Source: [Eubacterium] eligens ATCC 27750 (lineage in GTDB: Bacteria; Bacillota; Clostridia; Lachnospirales; Lachnospiraceae). Taken from it: a stretch of 64,000 nt of DNA. The stretch's first letter is position 1; each line of letters opens with the position of its first letter. A program made the position numbers and the translations under genes. Positions 18,004 to 27,905 of this stretch are shown one piece after another. The notes under the pieces are model-generated. The model saw only the letters and a program-made list of their open reading frames with translations. It did no database searches and was not told the DNA's origin. Location: the NCBI RefSeq assembly GCF_000146185.1, contig NC_012780.1:496001-560000 (forward strand), written 5' to 3'.

Positions 18004-19329
18004 TTACTTTACATTTTTCTTATATACTATATAAGAAATTACTGATGTAATCACTTCGGTAATCCAAAAAGCATGCCATACACCAACTGCACCTGTTATC
18101 CTTGACATAACGAATGCAACCGGAATTATTACCGCAACATATCTGCACACAGATATGATAAGTGATGGAAATCCTTTTCCAAGTCCTTCAAGTGCCCCCG
18201 CCGAAGTAACTGATACAGTTGATACAATAAATCCGGCACTTATGATTCTTAATGCTGTCTCTCCTGCATTTATTGTGTCTGGATTACTTGTAAACAGACC
18301 GATAAGTGAACCCGGTATTGCAAGACAGAGAATTGTACCTGCTGCCATAATAGCAAATATAAGTACCATTGATGTCTTATATATCTTTCTTACTCTCTCA
18401 TGCTCTCCTGCTCCGTAATTATATCCCATAAGTGGTCTCATTCCCTGCACAACTCCGTTGGCTGGAAGATAAAGGAATGTCTGCAGCTTGTAATATACGC
18501 CAAGCACGAATACATACACAGCAGAGTATGCTGCAAGTATTACATTAAGCACTGATATAAGAATAGATGGAAGTGCAAGGCTTAAGCTTGCCGGCATGCC
18601 TATAGAATAAAGTCTCTTTGCCATTGACCCTTCTATCCTCATCTCTGATTTTCTGAATTTAACCGGAATAGGCTTAACAATATATATTATTATATAGAGC
18701 ACAGCCGCCGAAGTCTGACCTATTCCTGTCGCAAGTGCAGCACCCTCAATTCCCATTGCTGGAAATGGGCCGATTCCGAATATCATCATCGGGTCAAGCA
18801 CAATATTAACTATACAGCCTGTCATAAGGCAGACCATAGAAGCATTCATTCTTCCAACTGCCTGAAACACCTTTTCAAACATAAGCTCAATTCCAAGCAT
18901 TATTGAAAATGCAAATGCAATATTGGAATATTTAAGTCCCAGTGAAACTATCTCTGCGTCCTTTGTAAACATTTTTAAAAATACCGGCATGCCTGCTATG
19001 CATATCACTGTAAGCACAACAGCGTGTATACAGCTTAGGAGCATACCCTGACTAGCTGCCTTGTCAGCCTGCTTCTGGTTCTGTGCACCCATAAAAAATG
19101 ATATGACCGCATTAATTCCTATTGCAAATCCTATCATAACCGAGCTTATAAGATTCTGTACAGGAAAGACAAGTGACAAGGCTGTCATCGCATTTTCACT
19201 TATCTTGGCAACAAAGAAGCTGTCAACAATGTTGTACAATGAATTAACCATCATTGATATTACCATTGGAAGCGACATTTTTAATAACAATGGGAGTATC
19301 TTCTGCTCCTTCATATATGTCTGATTCAT
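18004..19329 (-). CDS. MATE-family multidrug/sodium antiporter
   Basis: A 441-residue membrane protein with twelve likely spans, normal MATE length, with family features such as LPMVISMMVNSLYNIVDSFF near residues 19-38 and the repeated half-structure. MATE pumps export cationic drugs or metabolites using Na+ or H+ gradients. The start at 19329 is preceded by AGGACAGGT. An intrinsic terminator lies only 23 bases before the ATG, leaving no room for a promoter between, so expression must rely on readthrough or a promoter on the far side of the hairpin. Confidence 0.9.
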   Translation of the reverse strand: MNQTYMKEQKILPLLLKMSLPMVISMMVNSLYNIVDSFFVAKISENAMTALSLVFPVQNLISSVMIGFAIGINAVISFFMGAQNQKQADKAASQGMLLSCIHAVVLTVICIAGMPVFLKMFTKDAEIVSLGLKYSNIAFAFSIMLGIELMFEKVFQAVGRMNASMVCLMTGCIVNIVLDPMMIFGIGPFPAMGIEGAALATGIGQTSAAVLYIIIYIVKPIPVKFRKSEMRIEGSMAKRLYSIGMPASLSLALPSILISVLNVILAAYSAVYVFVLGVYYKLQTFLYLPANGVVQGMRPLMGYNYGAGEHERVRKIYKTSMVLIFAIMAAGTILCLAIPGSLIGLFTSNPDTINAGETALRIISAGFIVSTVSVTSAGALEGLGKGFPSLIISVCRYVAVIIPVAFVMSRITGAVGVWHAFWITEVITSVISYIVYKKNVK

Positions 19330-19351
19330 ATTAACTACCTGTCCTTTTCGT

Positions 19352-19381
19352 AAAAAAAGAGCCAACAAGTGGCTCTTTTTC
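19352..19381 (-). terminator. Intrinsic terminator after the FtsX permease gene, ahead of the MATE gene
   Basis: The stem AGAGCCA/TGGCTCT with the short loop ACAAG is followed on the - strand by seven T residues. It ends the leftward kinase-regulator-permease operon but also sits directly in front of the MATE ribosome site. Confidence 0.8.
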
Positions 19382-19404
19382 TAATGATACACGATAATAT
19401 TTAA

Positions 19405-22299
19405 TTATTCAACCAGATTCTTTCGCATATACATAAGAAGCTCCAGTATAAGTATAAGTGGCATTGTGAATATACACCATACAGATTCCCGTACTGCCTC
19501 AATCATGCACATTTTCACTATTGTTCCCTGTCTCATTCCAATGCCATGCAGCAGCTTATAGCTTGCTTTTCTTCTTTCTATTCTGTTTCTTACAATTATT
19601 GCCATTATAAGAAGCTGTATTACTATAACTGCGGCAATGGTTATTCCATACTGGAGAATATTGTTAATAAGCTGGGTTCTGTATATATTCTTTGCATCGA
19701 CATTAGAAGAATACGATAATTCATTATTATCAAAATATACAGCCACCTTATTATTCGTTGCTGAAAATGTTGATGACAAATCATAATTAATGTTCAGCTG
19801 GTTATACTTAAGTCCGAATTCCAGATAACCGGTCATTTTATCACCGGTTATCCTCTCCATGAAGCTTCTCTGGTTATCAACTGCCTGCTGTGCCAGTGAC
19901 ATTCCCGCAAGTGCTGTATAATATCCATAATCAGGCATGATTCCGTTAAAATCTTCTTTCACATCGTCTGTTACCTTAATGACAGCCGCAACCTGAGGTG
20001 ATACACACGCACCAAATATTGACTCATACCCATTTATCCAATCCTCAGAATCTCCTTCACTGTGCATGTTAAATGTTGCACTTCCTTTAAGCGTTCCATT
20101 AAATTCTGAATAAAGGTTAATCTTTCCTGAATTATTATATGTATCATAAAATGCCCTGTCAAACGGATATGTATATCTCCCATATGCCACATTATTTGTA
20201 AACCTTATATTAGGCATTACAGACAACGGATAATAATTATAATTCAAGATATCTCCTGCCTGTAATGTGTCATCATAAGTTCCATCTGGTGTATTTCTCA
20301 AAAAGACTACAACCTGTTTTCCATTAACGAAATCATCATAATTCCTGTATTCCTTATCAATGTACTTCTCAAGCTTGTTATATAATTCTCTGGTAGGATT
20401 AACATACTCTGTGGAATATATATAACGGTAACCATAATCCGTAACGGGTGATTCTCTCGTTATATTATAATTATCGGGTGAAATAGTATCCATTCCCATC
20501 TTATGAAAATCCTGATTATCCCAGAACCATGTACGCTCTGATTCATATGCTGAATAATCTACCGACTTTATTCCACCTATCTTTTCAAGCTCTGTAAGAA
20601 ACTCTTCCGAAAAGCCTGTGAGTAAATTAGTATTGCCTCTCTTACAATATTTATTAGAATAATTAACATGCAGCATATTAAAACGTATTAGATCCTGATG
20701 ATTATTTGCATCAAGGCTATCAGATTCTTTTGTCAGCTTACTTTTTAATTCATTAAAGCTTATGTTGTATCTGTTTCTTTTTTCACTGGACAGAAGAGCA
20801 TTCCTCTCTTCACTGTAATATTCTCCATCTGGTATTGGAATATTATAATAACCCTTTATATAACTATAGTAATATATATACATTTCATATTCTGAATCTG
20901 AAGGATCCAGATATCCATATATATCCGGTATCTGCTCATTATCCTTGTACGCAATATATACTTTCTTTATCATTAATGCTGAAAATACAAGTACAGCACA
21001 TATGCATAATGCGAATATTCTAAGCCCGGCAGCCATAAATATTCCATCTTTTCTGATAAATCTTGAGCTTACTGTAATTAATAAATTAGACGGCTTAATT
21101 TTTGATTTTTTACCAGTGGCGTTATATATATTTACATTCTGGCTGTTTTTCTTTTTCCGTTTTTTATTTAAAATGTGATTTTTACGGCTGTTTGCAATAA
21201 TACCTGCTATTTCTTCAACTATTATTGCTATAATTACTGACAAAACACTTTTTATAATTACATTTAATGTGACCTTATAAAATGTGAAGCCATTATGAAT
21301 TTCAAGAGCCTTTCCTATTCCAAAGCCTGTAAGTAAAGCCAGTATAAGTCCCATTATTCCCGCTGGAATAATTATCAGGGCATTTTCAATAATATACATA
21401 CTCCGAAGTGACGCCTTATTCATTCCAAGCTTTCTGAAACGCTCATAAGCCGGGCGTCTTCTTCCTCTGTATTCAATAAGCTGATATGAAAGTGCAAGAA
21501 TTCCTATTATCATTACAACCAGATACATATACATGTATACTTTAGCTGAACTCCACGGCTGATAATCATATACTGCCGAATTATATACAGTCTCTGTTTT
21601 TGCATCTTCCTTTATCTTCTTATAAACAGTTGCATAATCTGATGTTTTCACAGAATCATTTAAAGAATAAAAATACACATTACGATATTTATAGTTAAAT
21701 ATTTCTAAAGCATCCGGCGTTACAACAGCTCCCGGTATATTCTTCCCGTTCTTCCATATATTTGTATAATTAGCCAATATACCAACAAGCATAAATTCTT
21801 TTTCCTGTCTGGCACTTTCATCATATATACTGTTTTCCTCACAATATCTGATAGTTACAGTCTCACCTATTTCACCAGTATATCCAAGTGATAACAATGT
21901 ATTCCAGTCCATAGCTATCTCGTCATCATTTTCTGGCAGTCTTCCTTCATCAAGACTGATTCTGACCTGATTAATGAAATCCTTATCAAAGCTTCCGACA
22001 ATATATCCCGTCCTTTTCCAGTCAGAATTAAACATACTGACACTGGTCATTATTTTGACAGGATCATTAAGATATGCATGTTCACTCAATGACTGGTTAG
22101 GCTCCTTTGATGTGATTTCATATAAAAACCAGTCTCCGAATCTGGATTTGTTCGATGACATCTGCCACTGATACATATTATCCTGAAATATAAGAACGGC
22201 TGTTACAAAAAATACTGCTGCCAGAGTCGTACATGCTGCCTTTATTATCTGCGGCATACGCCTTCTTACACTTAAAAATGTAATTTCAAATACAGACAT
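19405..22299 (-). CDS. Large FtsX-type ABC permease (paralogue B of locus 1)
   Basis: A 964-residue permease. One span lies near the N terminus (TTLAAVFFVTAVLIF), then an extracellular domain to about residue 240, three spans around 245-355 (first FtsX core), a basic cytoplasmic linker, a span near 420, a second large extracellular domain (about 440-870) rich in Tyr and Asn, and two or three C-terminal spans (second FtsX core). It is clearly a paralogue of the 23028-25883 protein (shared MYQWQMSSNKSRFGDW and TWFWDNQD). Start at 22299 after GGGGG. Such permeases pair with a separate ATPase and usually export or sense antimicrobial peptides or lipids. Confidence 0.85.
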   Translation of the reverse strand: MSVFEITFLSVRRRMPQIIKAACTTLAAVFFVTAVLIFQDNMYQWQMSSNKSRFGDWFLYEITSKEPNQSLSEHAYLNDPVKIMTSVSMFNSDWKRTGYIVGSFDKDFINQVRISLDEGRLPENDDEIAMDWNTLLSLGYTGEIGETVTIRYCEENSIYDESARQEKEFMLVGILANYTNIWKNGKNIPGAVVTPDALEIFNYKYRNVYFYSLNDSVKTSDYATVYKKIKEDAKTETVYNSAVYDYQPWSSAKVYMYMYLVVMIIGILALSYQLIEYRGRRRPAYERFRKLGMNKASLRSMYIIENALIIIPAGIMGLILALLTGFGIGKALEIHNGFTFYKVTLNVIIKSVLSVIIAIIVEEIAGIIANSRKNHILNKKRKKKNSQNVNIYNATGKKSKIKPSNLLITVSSRFIRKDGIFMAAGLRIFALCICAVLVFSALMIKKVYIAYKDNEQIPDIYGYLDPSDSEYEMYIYYYSYIKGYYNIPIPDGEYYSEERNALLSSEKRNRYNISFNELKSKLTKESDSLDANNHQDLIRFNMLHVNYSNKYCKRGNTNLLTGFSEEFLTELEKIGGIKSVDYSAYESERTWFWDNQDFHKMGMDTISPDNYNITRESPVTDYGYRYIYSTEYVNPTRELYNKLEKYIDKEYRNYDDFVNGKQVVVFLRNTPDGTYDDTLQAGDILNYNYYPLSVMPNIRFTNNVAYGRYTYPFDRAFYDTYNNSGKINLYSEFNGTLKGSATFNMHSEGDSEDWINGYESIFGACVSPQVAAVIKVTDDVKEDFNGIMPDYGYYTALAGMSLAQQAVDNQRSFMERITGDKMTGYLEFGLKYNQLNINYDLSSTFSATNNKVAVYFDNNELSYSSNVDAKNIYRTQLINNILQYGITIAAVIVIQLLIMAIIVRNRIERRKASYKLLHGIGMRQGTIVKMCMIEAVRESVWCIFTMPLILILELLMYMRKNLVE

Positions 22300-22330
22300 A
22301 CGCATCCCCCTTTCCGTATGTATGGCTATA

Positions 22331-22999
22331 CTACTGGCACACTCCATCAACAATAGTTATTATCTTATCTGCATAATCCGCCATCTGTCTGTCATGCGTA
22401 ACCATAATTATTGTCTGGTTGTGCTTCTGGCTTGCCTTGGATAACATCTGTGCAACTGTTCCTGCACTTCCCGCATCAAGATTACCAGTCGGTTCATCCG
22501 CAAGTATAACAGCAGGATGGGTAATCAATGCCCTTGCTATTGCAACTCTCTGCTGTTCACCGCCTGACATCTGCGATGGAAACTTATTCTTACAATGCGA
22601 TATTCCCAATTCCTCTAACAAATCATCAACCTCATTCTCATCAGGCTTCTTGCCATCTATAAGAATCGGCATAACAACATTTTCATATGCTGTAAATTCT
22701 GGAAAAAGACTGTAATCCTGATATATATATCCGATATTTCTTCTTCTGAACTCTGACAATTCCTTGTCCTTCATTCCTGTTATCTTCTTTCCGGCAATAA
22801 TAACACTTCCGGTATCCGGCTCGTCAACACTTCCAAGAATCCTTAACAGAGTCGATTTTCCCGAACCACTCTTTCCAATAATAGCAGTAAATTCTCCCTG
22901 TTCAAACTCAAGTGTACAGTTCTTGAGTGCCGGAACATCAACGCTTCCGGCATGATAAGTTCTTTCAATATTCTCCGCTCTTAACATAATCTCGTTCAT
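22331..22999 (-). CDS. ABC ATPase partner of the large FtsX permeases (MacB/LolD type)
   Basis: A 222-residue ATPase with Walker A GKSGSGKST, Q-loop YIYQDYSLFPEF, signature MSGGEQQR and Walker B VILADEPTGNLD, the standard set of the MacB/LolD/BceA group. The start at 22999 (MNEIMLRAEN) is preceded by GGGACGGG; longer upstream frames would overlap the permease. It lies between two permease genes, with gaps of 28 and 31 bases, so one ATPase may serve a heterodimer of both. Confidence 0.9.
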   Translation of the reverse strand: MNEIMLRAENIERTYHAGSVDVPALKNCTLEFEQGEFTAIIGKSGSGKSTLLRILGSVDEPDTGSVIIAGKKITGMKDKELSEFRRRNIGYIYQDYSLFPEFTAYENVVMPILIDGKKPDENEVDDLLEELGISHCKNKFPSQMSGGEQQRVAIARALITHPAVILADEPTGNLDAGSAGTVAQMLSKASQKHNQTIIMVTHDRQMADYADKIITIVDGVCQ

Positions 23000-23027
23000 A
23001 ATATACCCGTCCCTTCTATCCATATTT

Positions 23028-25883
23028 CTATAATTTTCTGACAAATCCTGTAAACATCAGCAGTTCCATTAACAATAACAACGGCATTGTAATCACGCAC
23101 CATACTGATTCTCGGAGTGCCTCAAGCATACATACTGAAACAATCTTTCCACGTCTCATTCCCAGACTGTGCAGAAGCTTCATTTTCTCTTTTCTTCTGT
23201 TAATACGGTTTCTGATAACAATTGCCATAATTAACAGCTGCATAACTATCATTGCAATAATAGTGATTCCGTACTGCAGAATACTGTTGATAAGCTGTGT
23301 TCTGTATGTATTCTTGATATCAACATTGCTGCTATAAGAGATATTATTATTGTTGAAATACACACCTATCTTATTATTGGTTGCTGAAAATGTTGATGCT
23401 AAGTCATATTTTATGCTTATCTGGTTGTAGCACAGTTCAAAATCCATATCATCGCTTAACTCTTCTCCAATAAGTCTCTCCATAATATCTTTCTGTCTGT
23501 CAACCGCCTGCTGTGCCATGTTAGTACTTGCAATTGCTGTATAATAACCAAATGTCGGAATTATTCCATTGAAATCCTCCATAACCTCGTCAGTAACTCT
23601 GACAACAGCAGCAACCTGTGGAGCAACGCATGCATCATAATCTGCTTCGAGCTTTTCCATAAGCTTATAATCAGGATTAAAATCATGTGTATTGTTGTAA
23701 TCTAATAAATACCTGTTATATGCTTTATCATAAGGGAATATTAAAAAATATGAAGGATCAATTATATTACTCTTATCATCATACGTATTCTCATCTACTC
23801 TGTAATAATTATAATAAAGTGTATCTCCAGCGTTAATAGTGTCATCATATCCACCCTCTGGCAGATTTCTTAAGAATAATACGACCTGTTTTCCTTCCTT
23901 AAATGCTTCATAATCAACATACTCTTTATCAATATATTTTTCCAGTTTGCTATACAGTTCCTTTGTAGGCTCAGTATATTCTGTTGAGAACATATATCTG
24001 TCTCCATAATCGTCAATATGCTGCTTGTTATAATGATAATTCACTGGGTGAAATGCAAATGTCTGCATTTTCTCATAATCCTGATTATCCCAGAACCAGG
24101 TTCTCTCAGATTCAAATGCTGAATATGAAACTGACTGTATTCCATTAATCTCCATTAACTGGTCAAGAAATTCTTTGGAAAACCCTTCAATAATGTTATT
24201 ATTAGGATTCTTAAGGTATCCACTGCGTGATATCTGTATCTGTGCACTTTCTCTTCCTATACTGTCTGTATTATTAATTTTGACTGCATTATTGGAATCC
24301 CACATTTTTCCTTCTTCAACTAATTCCTTCAGCTTATCAAAATGTATATTATAACGTTTTCTTAATTTTGCTGTATCCTCAAGTTTATCCATTCTGCTCT
24401 CACGGCTTTCAGAATACATCGAGGGCTTCATTGGAAGATTATTATAATTCTCAAGATAGTACCAGTACTTCATATACAACTGGTCTTTGTCCTCTGTTCT
24501 ATCTATATAACCAAATATATCAGTAAGGCTGTCATTATTCTTATATTCTGTAAATGCATTTTGAATCTTCAAAGCCGAAAATATAATTACTCCACATATA
24601 CATAATGCAAAAAATCTTATTCCCACTGCCATCAAAGCTCCGTCTTTTTTTATAAATCTTGAGCTTACAGTCCTTACCAGATTATGTCTGTTCATGCGGC
24701 TCTTATTGTTTTTCACAGTAACAGGCCTGCCCGACCACTTCTTAGAAGCTGGCTTCTTTTTATAAAAATGTATGTTGGATATTATTCCGCTAAGTTCCTC
24801 AACTATAATTGCAATTACAACAGAACCAGCACTTTTAATAATAACTTCCATATTCGCCCTGTAGAATTCATAACCGGACTTGGCTTCAAGTGCCTGTCCT
24901 GTAAAGTGTCCTGCTGCCAGTGCAAGCAGAATACCAATAATTCCTGCCGGAATCAGTATAAATGCGTTCTCTGTTATATACATTTTACGGATACCTGCTT
25001 TAGTCATTCCCATCTGTCTGAACATATTGTATGACTTGCGTCTTGTATTTCTGTACTCAATAAGCTGGTATGACAATGCGAGAATTCCTATAACCATAAC
25101 AACTATATACATATATGCATATACTGTTTTTGATTTCCACGGAGAATAATCATATACTGCAGCATTATATACAGTCTGGCTTTTTACATCCTCCTTAATC
25201 TTTTTATATACATTTGCATAATCCTGTGTCCGCACAGAATCCTTGAATGGATAAATATAGATATTATAAATAGTACATTTGAATTCTTTTAATCTTTCCT
25301 CAGTAACAATTGCTCCTGGTATATTTTTCCCATCCTGCCATATATTTGTGTAATTATTTAATATTCCAACCAGTGTAAATGTTGCACTAAGCCTTCCTTT
25401 ATCTGAATTAATATTGTCATTTTCATAATAATTAATTGTTACCTTCTGTCCTAGCTCCCCCTCATAGCCAAGTTTAAGCAGAGTATTCCAATCCATAGTT
25501 ATTTCATCTGAAGCCTCCGGCATCCTTCCCTCTGCCAGTCTGATTCTGCCCTGCTTCATAAAATCGTCCGTCATGCTTCCAACATAAAGCTTTGTGTTAT
25601 TCCAGTCTGAATCAAATATCCGTACCATACTCTCTGCCTTTAAAGGCTTTTCCAGAAAGTCATTCTCATCAAGAACCTTGTTTGGCTCTTTCGTTGTTTT
25701 CTCACATATATACCAGTCTCCAAACCTCGACTTATTCGATGACATCTGCCACTGGTACATATTCTCCTGAAATATAAGAACTGCTGTCACGAAAAACACC
25801 GCCACCAGTGTCGTAAGCGCCGCCTTCCATATCTGCGGGAACCGTCTCCTTATACTTTTGAAAGTAATCTTTAAAACATTCAC
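23028..25883 (-). CDS. Large FtsX-type ABC permease (paralogue A of locus 1)
   Basis: A 951-residue permease of the same design as its paralogue at 19405: N-terminal span near residues 21-37, an extracellular domain to about 245, three spans to about 356, one near 415-436, a long extracellular domain, and C-terminal spans near 875-897 and 920-945. The start codon is GTG at 25883, with GGGGG seven bases before it. The long extracellular parts differ most between paralogues, suggesting different ligands. A response-regulator box and a -10 region lie just upstream, so this gene starts its own regulated transcript with the ATPase and the second permease. Confidence 0.87.
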   Translation of the reverse strand: MNVLKITFKSIRRRFPQIWKAALTTLVAVFFVTAVLIFQENMYQWQMSSNKSRFGDWYICEKTTKEPNKVLDENDFLEKPLKAESMVRIFDSDWNNTKLYVGSMTDDFMKQGRIRLAEGRMPEASDEITMDWNTLLKLGYEGELGQKVTINYYENDNINSDKGRLSATFTLVGILNNYTNIWQDGKNIPGAIVTEERLKEFKCTIYNIYIYPFKDSVRTQDYANVYKKIKEDVKSQTVYNAAVYDYSPWKSKTVYAYMYIVVMVIGILALSYQLIEYRNTRRKSYNMFRQMGMTKAGIRKMYITENAFILIPAGIIGILLALAAGHFTGQALEAKSGYEFYRANMEVIIKSAGSVVIAIIVEELSGIISNIHFYKKKPASKKWSGRPVTVKNNKSRMNRHNLVRTVSSRFIKKDGALMAVGIRFFALCICGVIIFSALKIQNAFTEYKNNDSLTDIFGYIDRTEDKDQLYMKYWYYLENYNNLPMKPSMYSESRESRMDKLEDTAKLRKRYNIHFDKLKELVEEGKMWDSNNAVKINNTDSIGRESAQIQISRSGYLKNPNNNIIEGFSKEFLDQLMEINGIQSVSYSAFESERTWFWDNQDYEKMQTFAFHPVNYHYNKQHIDDYGDRYMFSTEYTEPTKELYSKLEKYIDKEYVDYEAFKEGKQVVLFLRNLPEGGYDDTINAGDTLYYNYYRVDENTYDDKSNIIDPSYFLIFPYDKAYNRYLLDYNNTHDFNPDYKLMEKLEADYDACVAPQVAAVVRVTDEVMEDFNGIIPTFGYYTAIASTNMAQQAVDRQKDIMERLIGEELSDDMDFELCYNQISIKYDLASTFSATNNKIGVYFNNNNISYSSNVDIKNTYRTQLINSILQYGITIIAMIVMQLLIMAIVIRNRINRRKEKMKLLHSLGMRRGKIVSVCMLEALRESVWCVITMPLLLLMELLMFTGFVRKL

Positions 25884-25913
25884 TCAAGTACCCCCTGTAA
25901 GATTTATGTATAT

Positions 25914-25946
25914 ACCTTATCATGCCAACCTTACAAAAACCTTACA
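25914..25946 (-). promoter_or_regulatory. Response-regulator box and promoter for the permease genes
   Basis: On the - strand two TGTAAG half-sites (25941-25946 and 25930-25935) are separated by 5 bases. Ten bases further lies TAAGGT (25914-25919) in the -10 position. The 11-base direct-repeat period fits OmpR/PhoB-type regulators acting at the -35 position. The same layout occurs at 26658-26690 and 58716-58748. Confidence 0.7.
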
Positions 25947-25948
25947 AC

Positions 25949-26629
25949 TCAATTAATCTTCCACCGGTAGCCGATTCCGCGGATCGTCTCTATATAAGCT
26001 CTGCCGTCCTCACGGTTTCCAAGCTTTGTCTTTAGCCTGCTCACAGTAACTGTCAGCGTATTATCCTCTACAAATGTTCCGTATCTGTCCCACATTTTCT
26101 GGAAAAATGTATCTCTTCTTACAATAAGTCCCTTGTTGTTTATAAGTATCTCTAACACATGAAATTCTGTCGGTGACACGCATATCTGTTTATCTGCATG
26201 TGTGACTGATTTATTCCTGAAATCTACCGTAAGTGTTCCATCTTTATAAATGTCTGTGCCACCTGATATTCTTCTAACATTAGCCATTATTCTTGATACA
26301 AGTTCTGCAACCCTGAACGGCTTCACAACATAATCATCACCGCCGCAGTCAAGTCCTTTAATAATACTGTCTTCATCATCACACGATGTTAAAAATATTA
26401 TTATCTGGCTTCCGTGTTCTCTTATTTTCCTGCAGACATCAAATCCATTGCCATCAGGCAGATATACATCTAACAAGAATACATCTATTGTAGCTTCTTC
26501 CTGTTCATATATTTTATTAAACTGTCCTACGCTTGCCGCTTCCACAACTGAATATCCTTTTTCCTGTAATATTCCTGCAAGCTGCTGCCTTATAAAATCA
26601 TCATCTTCCAATATAAGTATCTTGGTCAT
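25949..26629 (-). CDS. OmpR/PhoB-family response regulator
   Basis: A 226-residue protein with a receiver domain (acidic EDDD at residues 8-11, phosphoacceptor Asp54 in FLLDVYLPDG, Lys in VVKPF) and a C-terminal winged helix (SPTEFHVLEIL, then VEDNTLTVTVSRLKTKLG and IETIRGIGYRW). The ATG at 26629 follows GGGAGGG. It is downstream of its histidine kinase, and boxes of the expected direct-repeat type precede both this gene and the permease gene. By family it should control the adjacent ABC genes in response to peptide or envelope stress. Confidence 0.9.
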   Translation of the reverse strand: MTKILILEDDDFIRQQLAGILQEKGYSVVEAASVGQFNKIYEQEEATIDVFLLDVYLPDGNGFDVCRKIREHGSQIIIFLTSCDDEDSIIKGLDCGGDDYVVKPFRVAELVSRIMANVRRISGGTDIYKDGTLTVDFRNKSVTHADKQICVSPTEFHVLEILINNKGLIVRRDTFFQKMWDRYGTFVEDNTLTVTVSRLKTKLGNREDGRAYIETIRGIGYRWKIN

Positions 26630-26657
26630 ATTCCCTCCCAGCCAGTACATTTTCTAT

Positions 26658-26690
26658 ATTGTAATGCACTAACCTTACACATATCTTACA
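26658..26690 (-). promoter_or_regulatory. Response-regulator box and promoter between kinase and regulator genes
   Basis: On the - strand TGTAAG (26685-26690), 5 bases, TGTAAG (26674-26679), 10 bases, TACAAT (26658-26663). The first half-site contains the TAA stop codon of the kinase gene. This would give the regulator gene its own autoregulated promoter in addition to readthrough from the kinase. Confidence 0.75.
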
Positions 26691-27861
26691 ATTCAGCCTT
26701 TCTCTTAAGAACATATCTTGGTATCTGTACCCTTATGACAGCACCTTTGCCGTCCTCGTTATTACGCACATCTACGGTTCCATGATGTGCTTCAATAATA
26801 AGCCGCGACAGGTTAAGTCCTATACCTGCATGTCCTGCAGCAGCACTTCCTGTTGTCTCGAACCTGTCAAATACATACGGTATCCTGTCCTCCTCAAATC
26901 CGCTTCCATTATCCTTAATATTGACTATACATTTGTCATCTCGGCATACAGCCTTAACTTTAACCGTATCGCACAGCTCGCTGCTGTTCTGTATTATATT
27001 GATAAATGCTTCTCTTATCCATTCTTCATCGGCATTGATACAATAATCTTCATCATCACATTCCACTGTTATATTGCAGTCGTTCTTAGGTAACTGGCTC
27101 ACAACATCACATAGCATGCTGTTCACATTAATGTCCTGCTCTGTCATGATTATCTTACCTGCTTCCATTCTGCTTATTGTCATCAGCTTACTTATAAATG
27201 ACCTGATTCTTTCAATCTGTTCAAAACATCTTTCAAGAAGCCCCCTGTTTTCTCCACTCTCCTCTAACCTATCCAGTGCAAGGCTCAATGCAGTAAGCGG
27301 TGTCTTAATCTGATGTGCAATATTCTCTGTAAAATTCTGCAGTTTCTCATTACGCTCAACAAGAAATCTTTCATCCGCTTTCTGCTTTTTCTTTAACTGC
27401 TGGTTCTCTGCACCAAGATTAATAACATATGAATAGATATCATTATGTCCGATTTTTACAATCATCCTTATACATGCTGTCATTACAACTGCAATTATAA
27501 TTATCCCTGCCACTGCAATTATCCACTGACCGCTTCTAAAATACATATATGATGAACCATTTTCTGTATACCCGCACTGCATAACTACATTCTTATACTT
27601 TGATACATCACTTAACGAATACCTGTTATAAAACATCATATCTATCAGATATTCTCCTGATTTTTCATCTATATTATAAAGTCCTGCTGCCAGTGCCCTG
27701 AATTTTAATTCATAAAATCCAGTCGTAACAGCAACTATAAGTATGGCAATTCCTGCCATAACACAAAAAGCAGCCATCATCTTTTTCCTGATGACGGCTA
27801 CTTTCCTTTCTGCAATATGTTCTATATCTTTTTCTTCCTCTATTATTACTGTATCTGACAT
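26686..27861 (-). CDS. Sensor histidine kinase
   Basis: A 391-residue membrane kinase. Two spans (about 32-48 and 114-132) enclose an extracellular loop of about 65 residues. A short coiled linker leads to the H-box ENIAHQIKTPL with His183, then the N-box (NIIQNS), G1 (DNGSGF), F (VFDRFETT) and G2 (GHAGIGLNLS). The loop is longer than in intramembrane-sensing BceS kinases. It heads the kinase-regulator-permease cluster and starts after AAGGGGG. Its paralogue is at 58744. Probable partner: the regulator at 25949. Confidence 0.9.
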   Translation of the reverse strand: MSDTVIIEEEKDIEHIAERKVAVIRKKMMAAFCVMAGIAILIVAVTTGFYELKFRALAAGLYNIDEKSGEYLIDMMFYNRYSLSDVSKYKNVVMQCGYTENGSSYMYFRSGQWIIAVAGIIIIAVVMTACIRMIVKIGHNDIYSYVINLGAENQQLKKKQKADERFLVERNEKLQNFTENIAHQIKTPLTALSLALDRLEESGENRGLLERCFEQIERIRSFISKLMTISRMEAGKIIMTEQDINVNSMLCDVVSQLPKNDCNITVECDDEDYCINADEEWIREAFINIIQNSSELCDTVKVKAVCRDDKCIVNIKDNGSGFEEDRIPYVFDRFETTGSAAAGHAGIGLNLSRLIIEAHHGTVDVRNNEDGKGAVIRVQIPRYVLKRKAEL

Positions 27862-27905
27862 AAATCCCCCTTAACTCCACCTTGGTAGTTTCTGGGAGTA
27901 TTATA

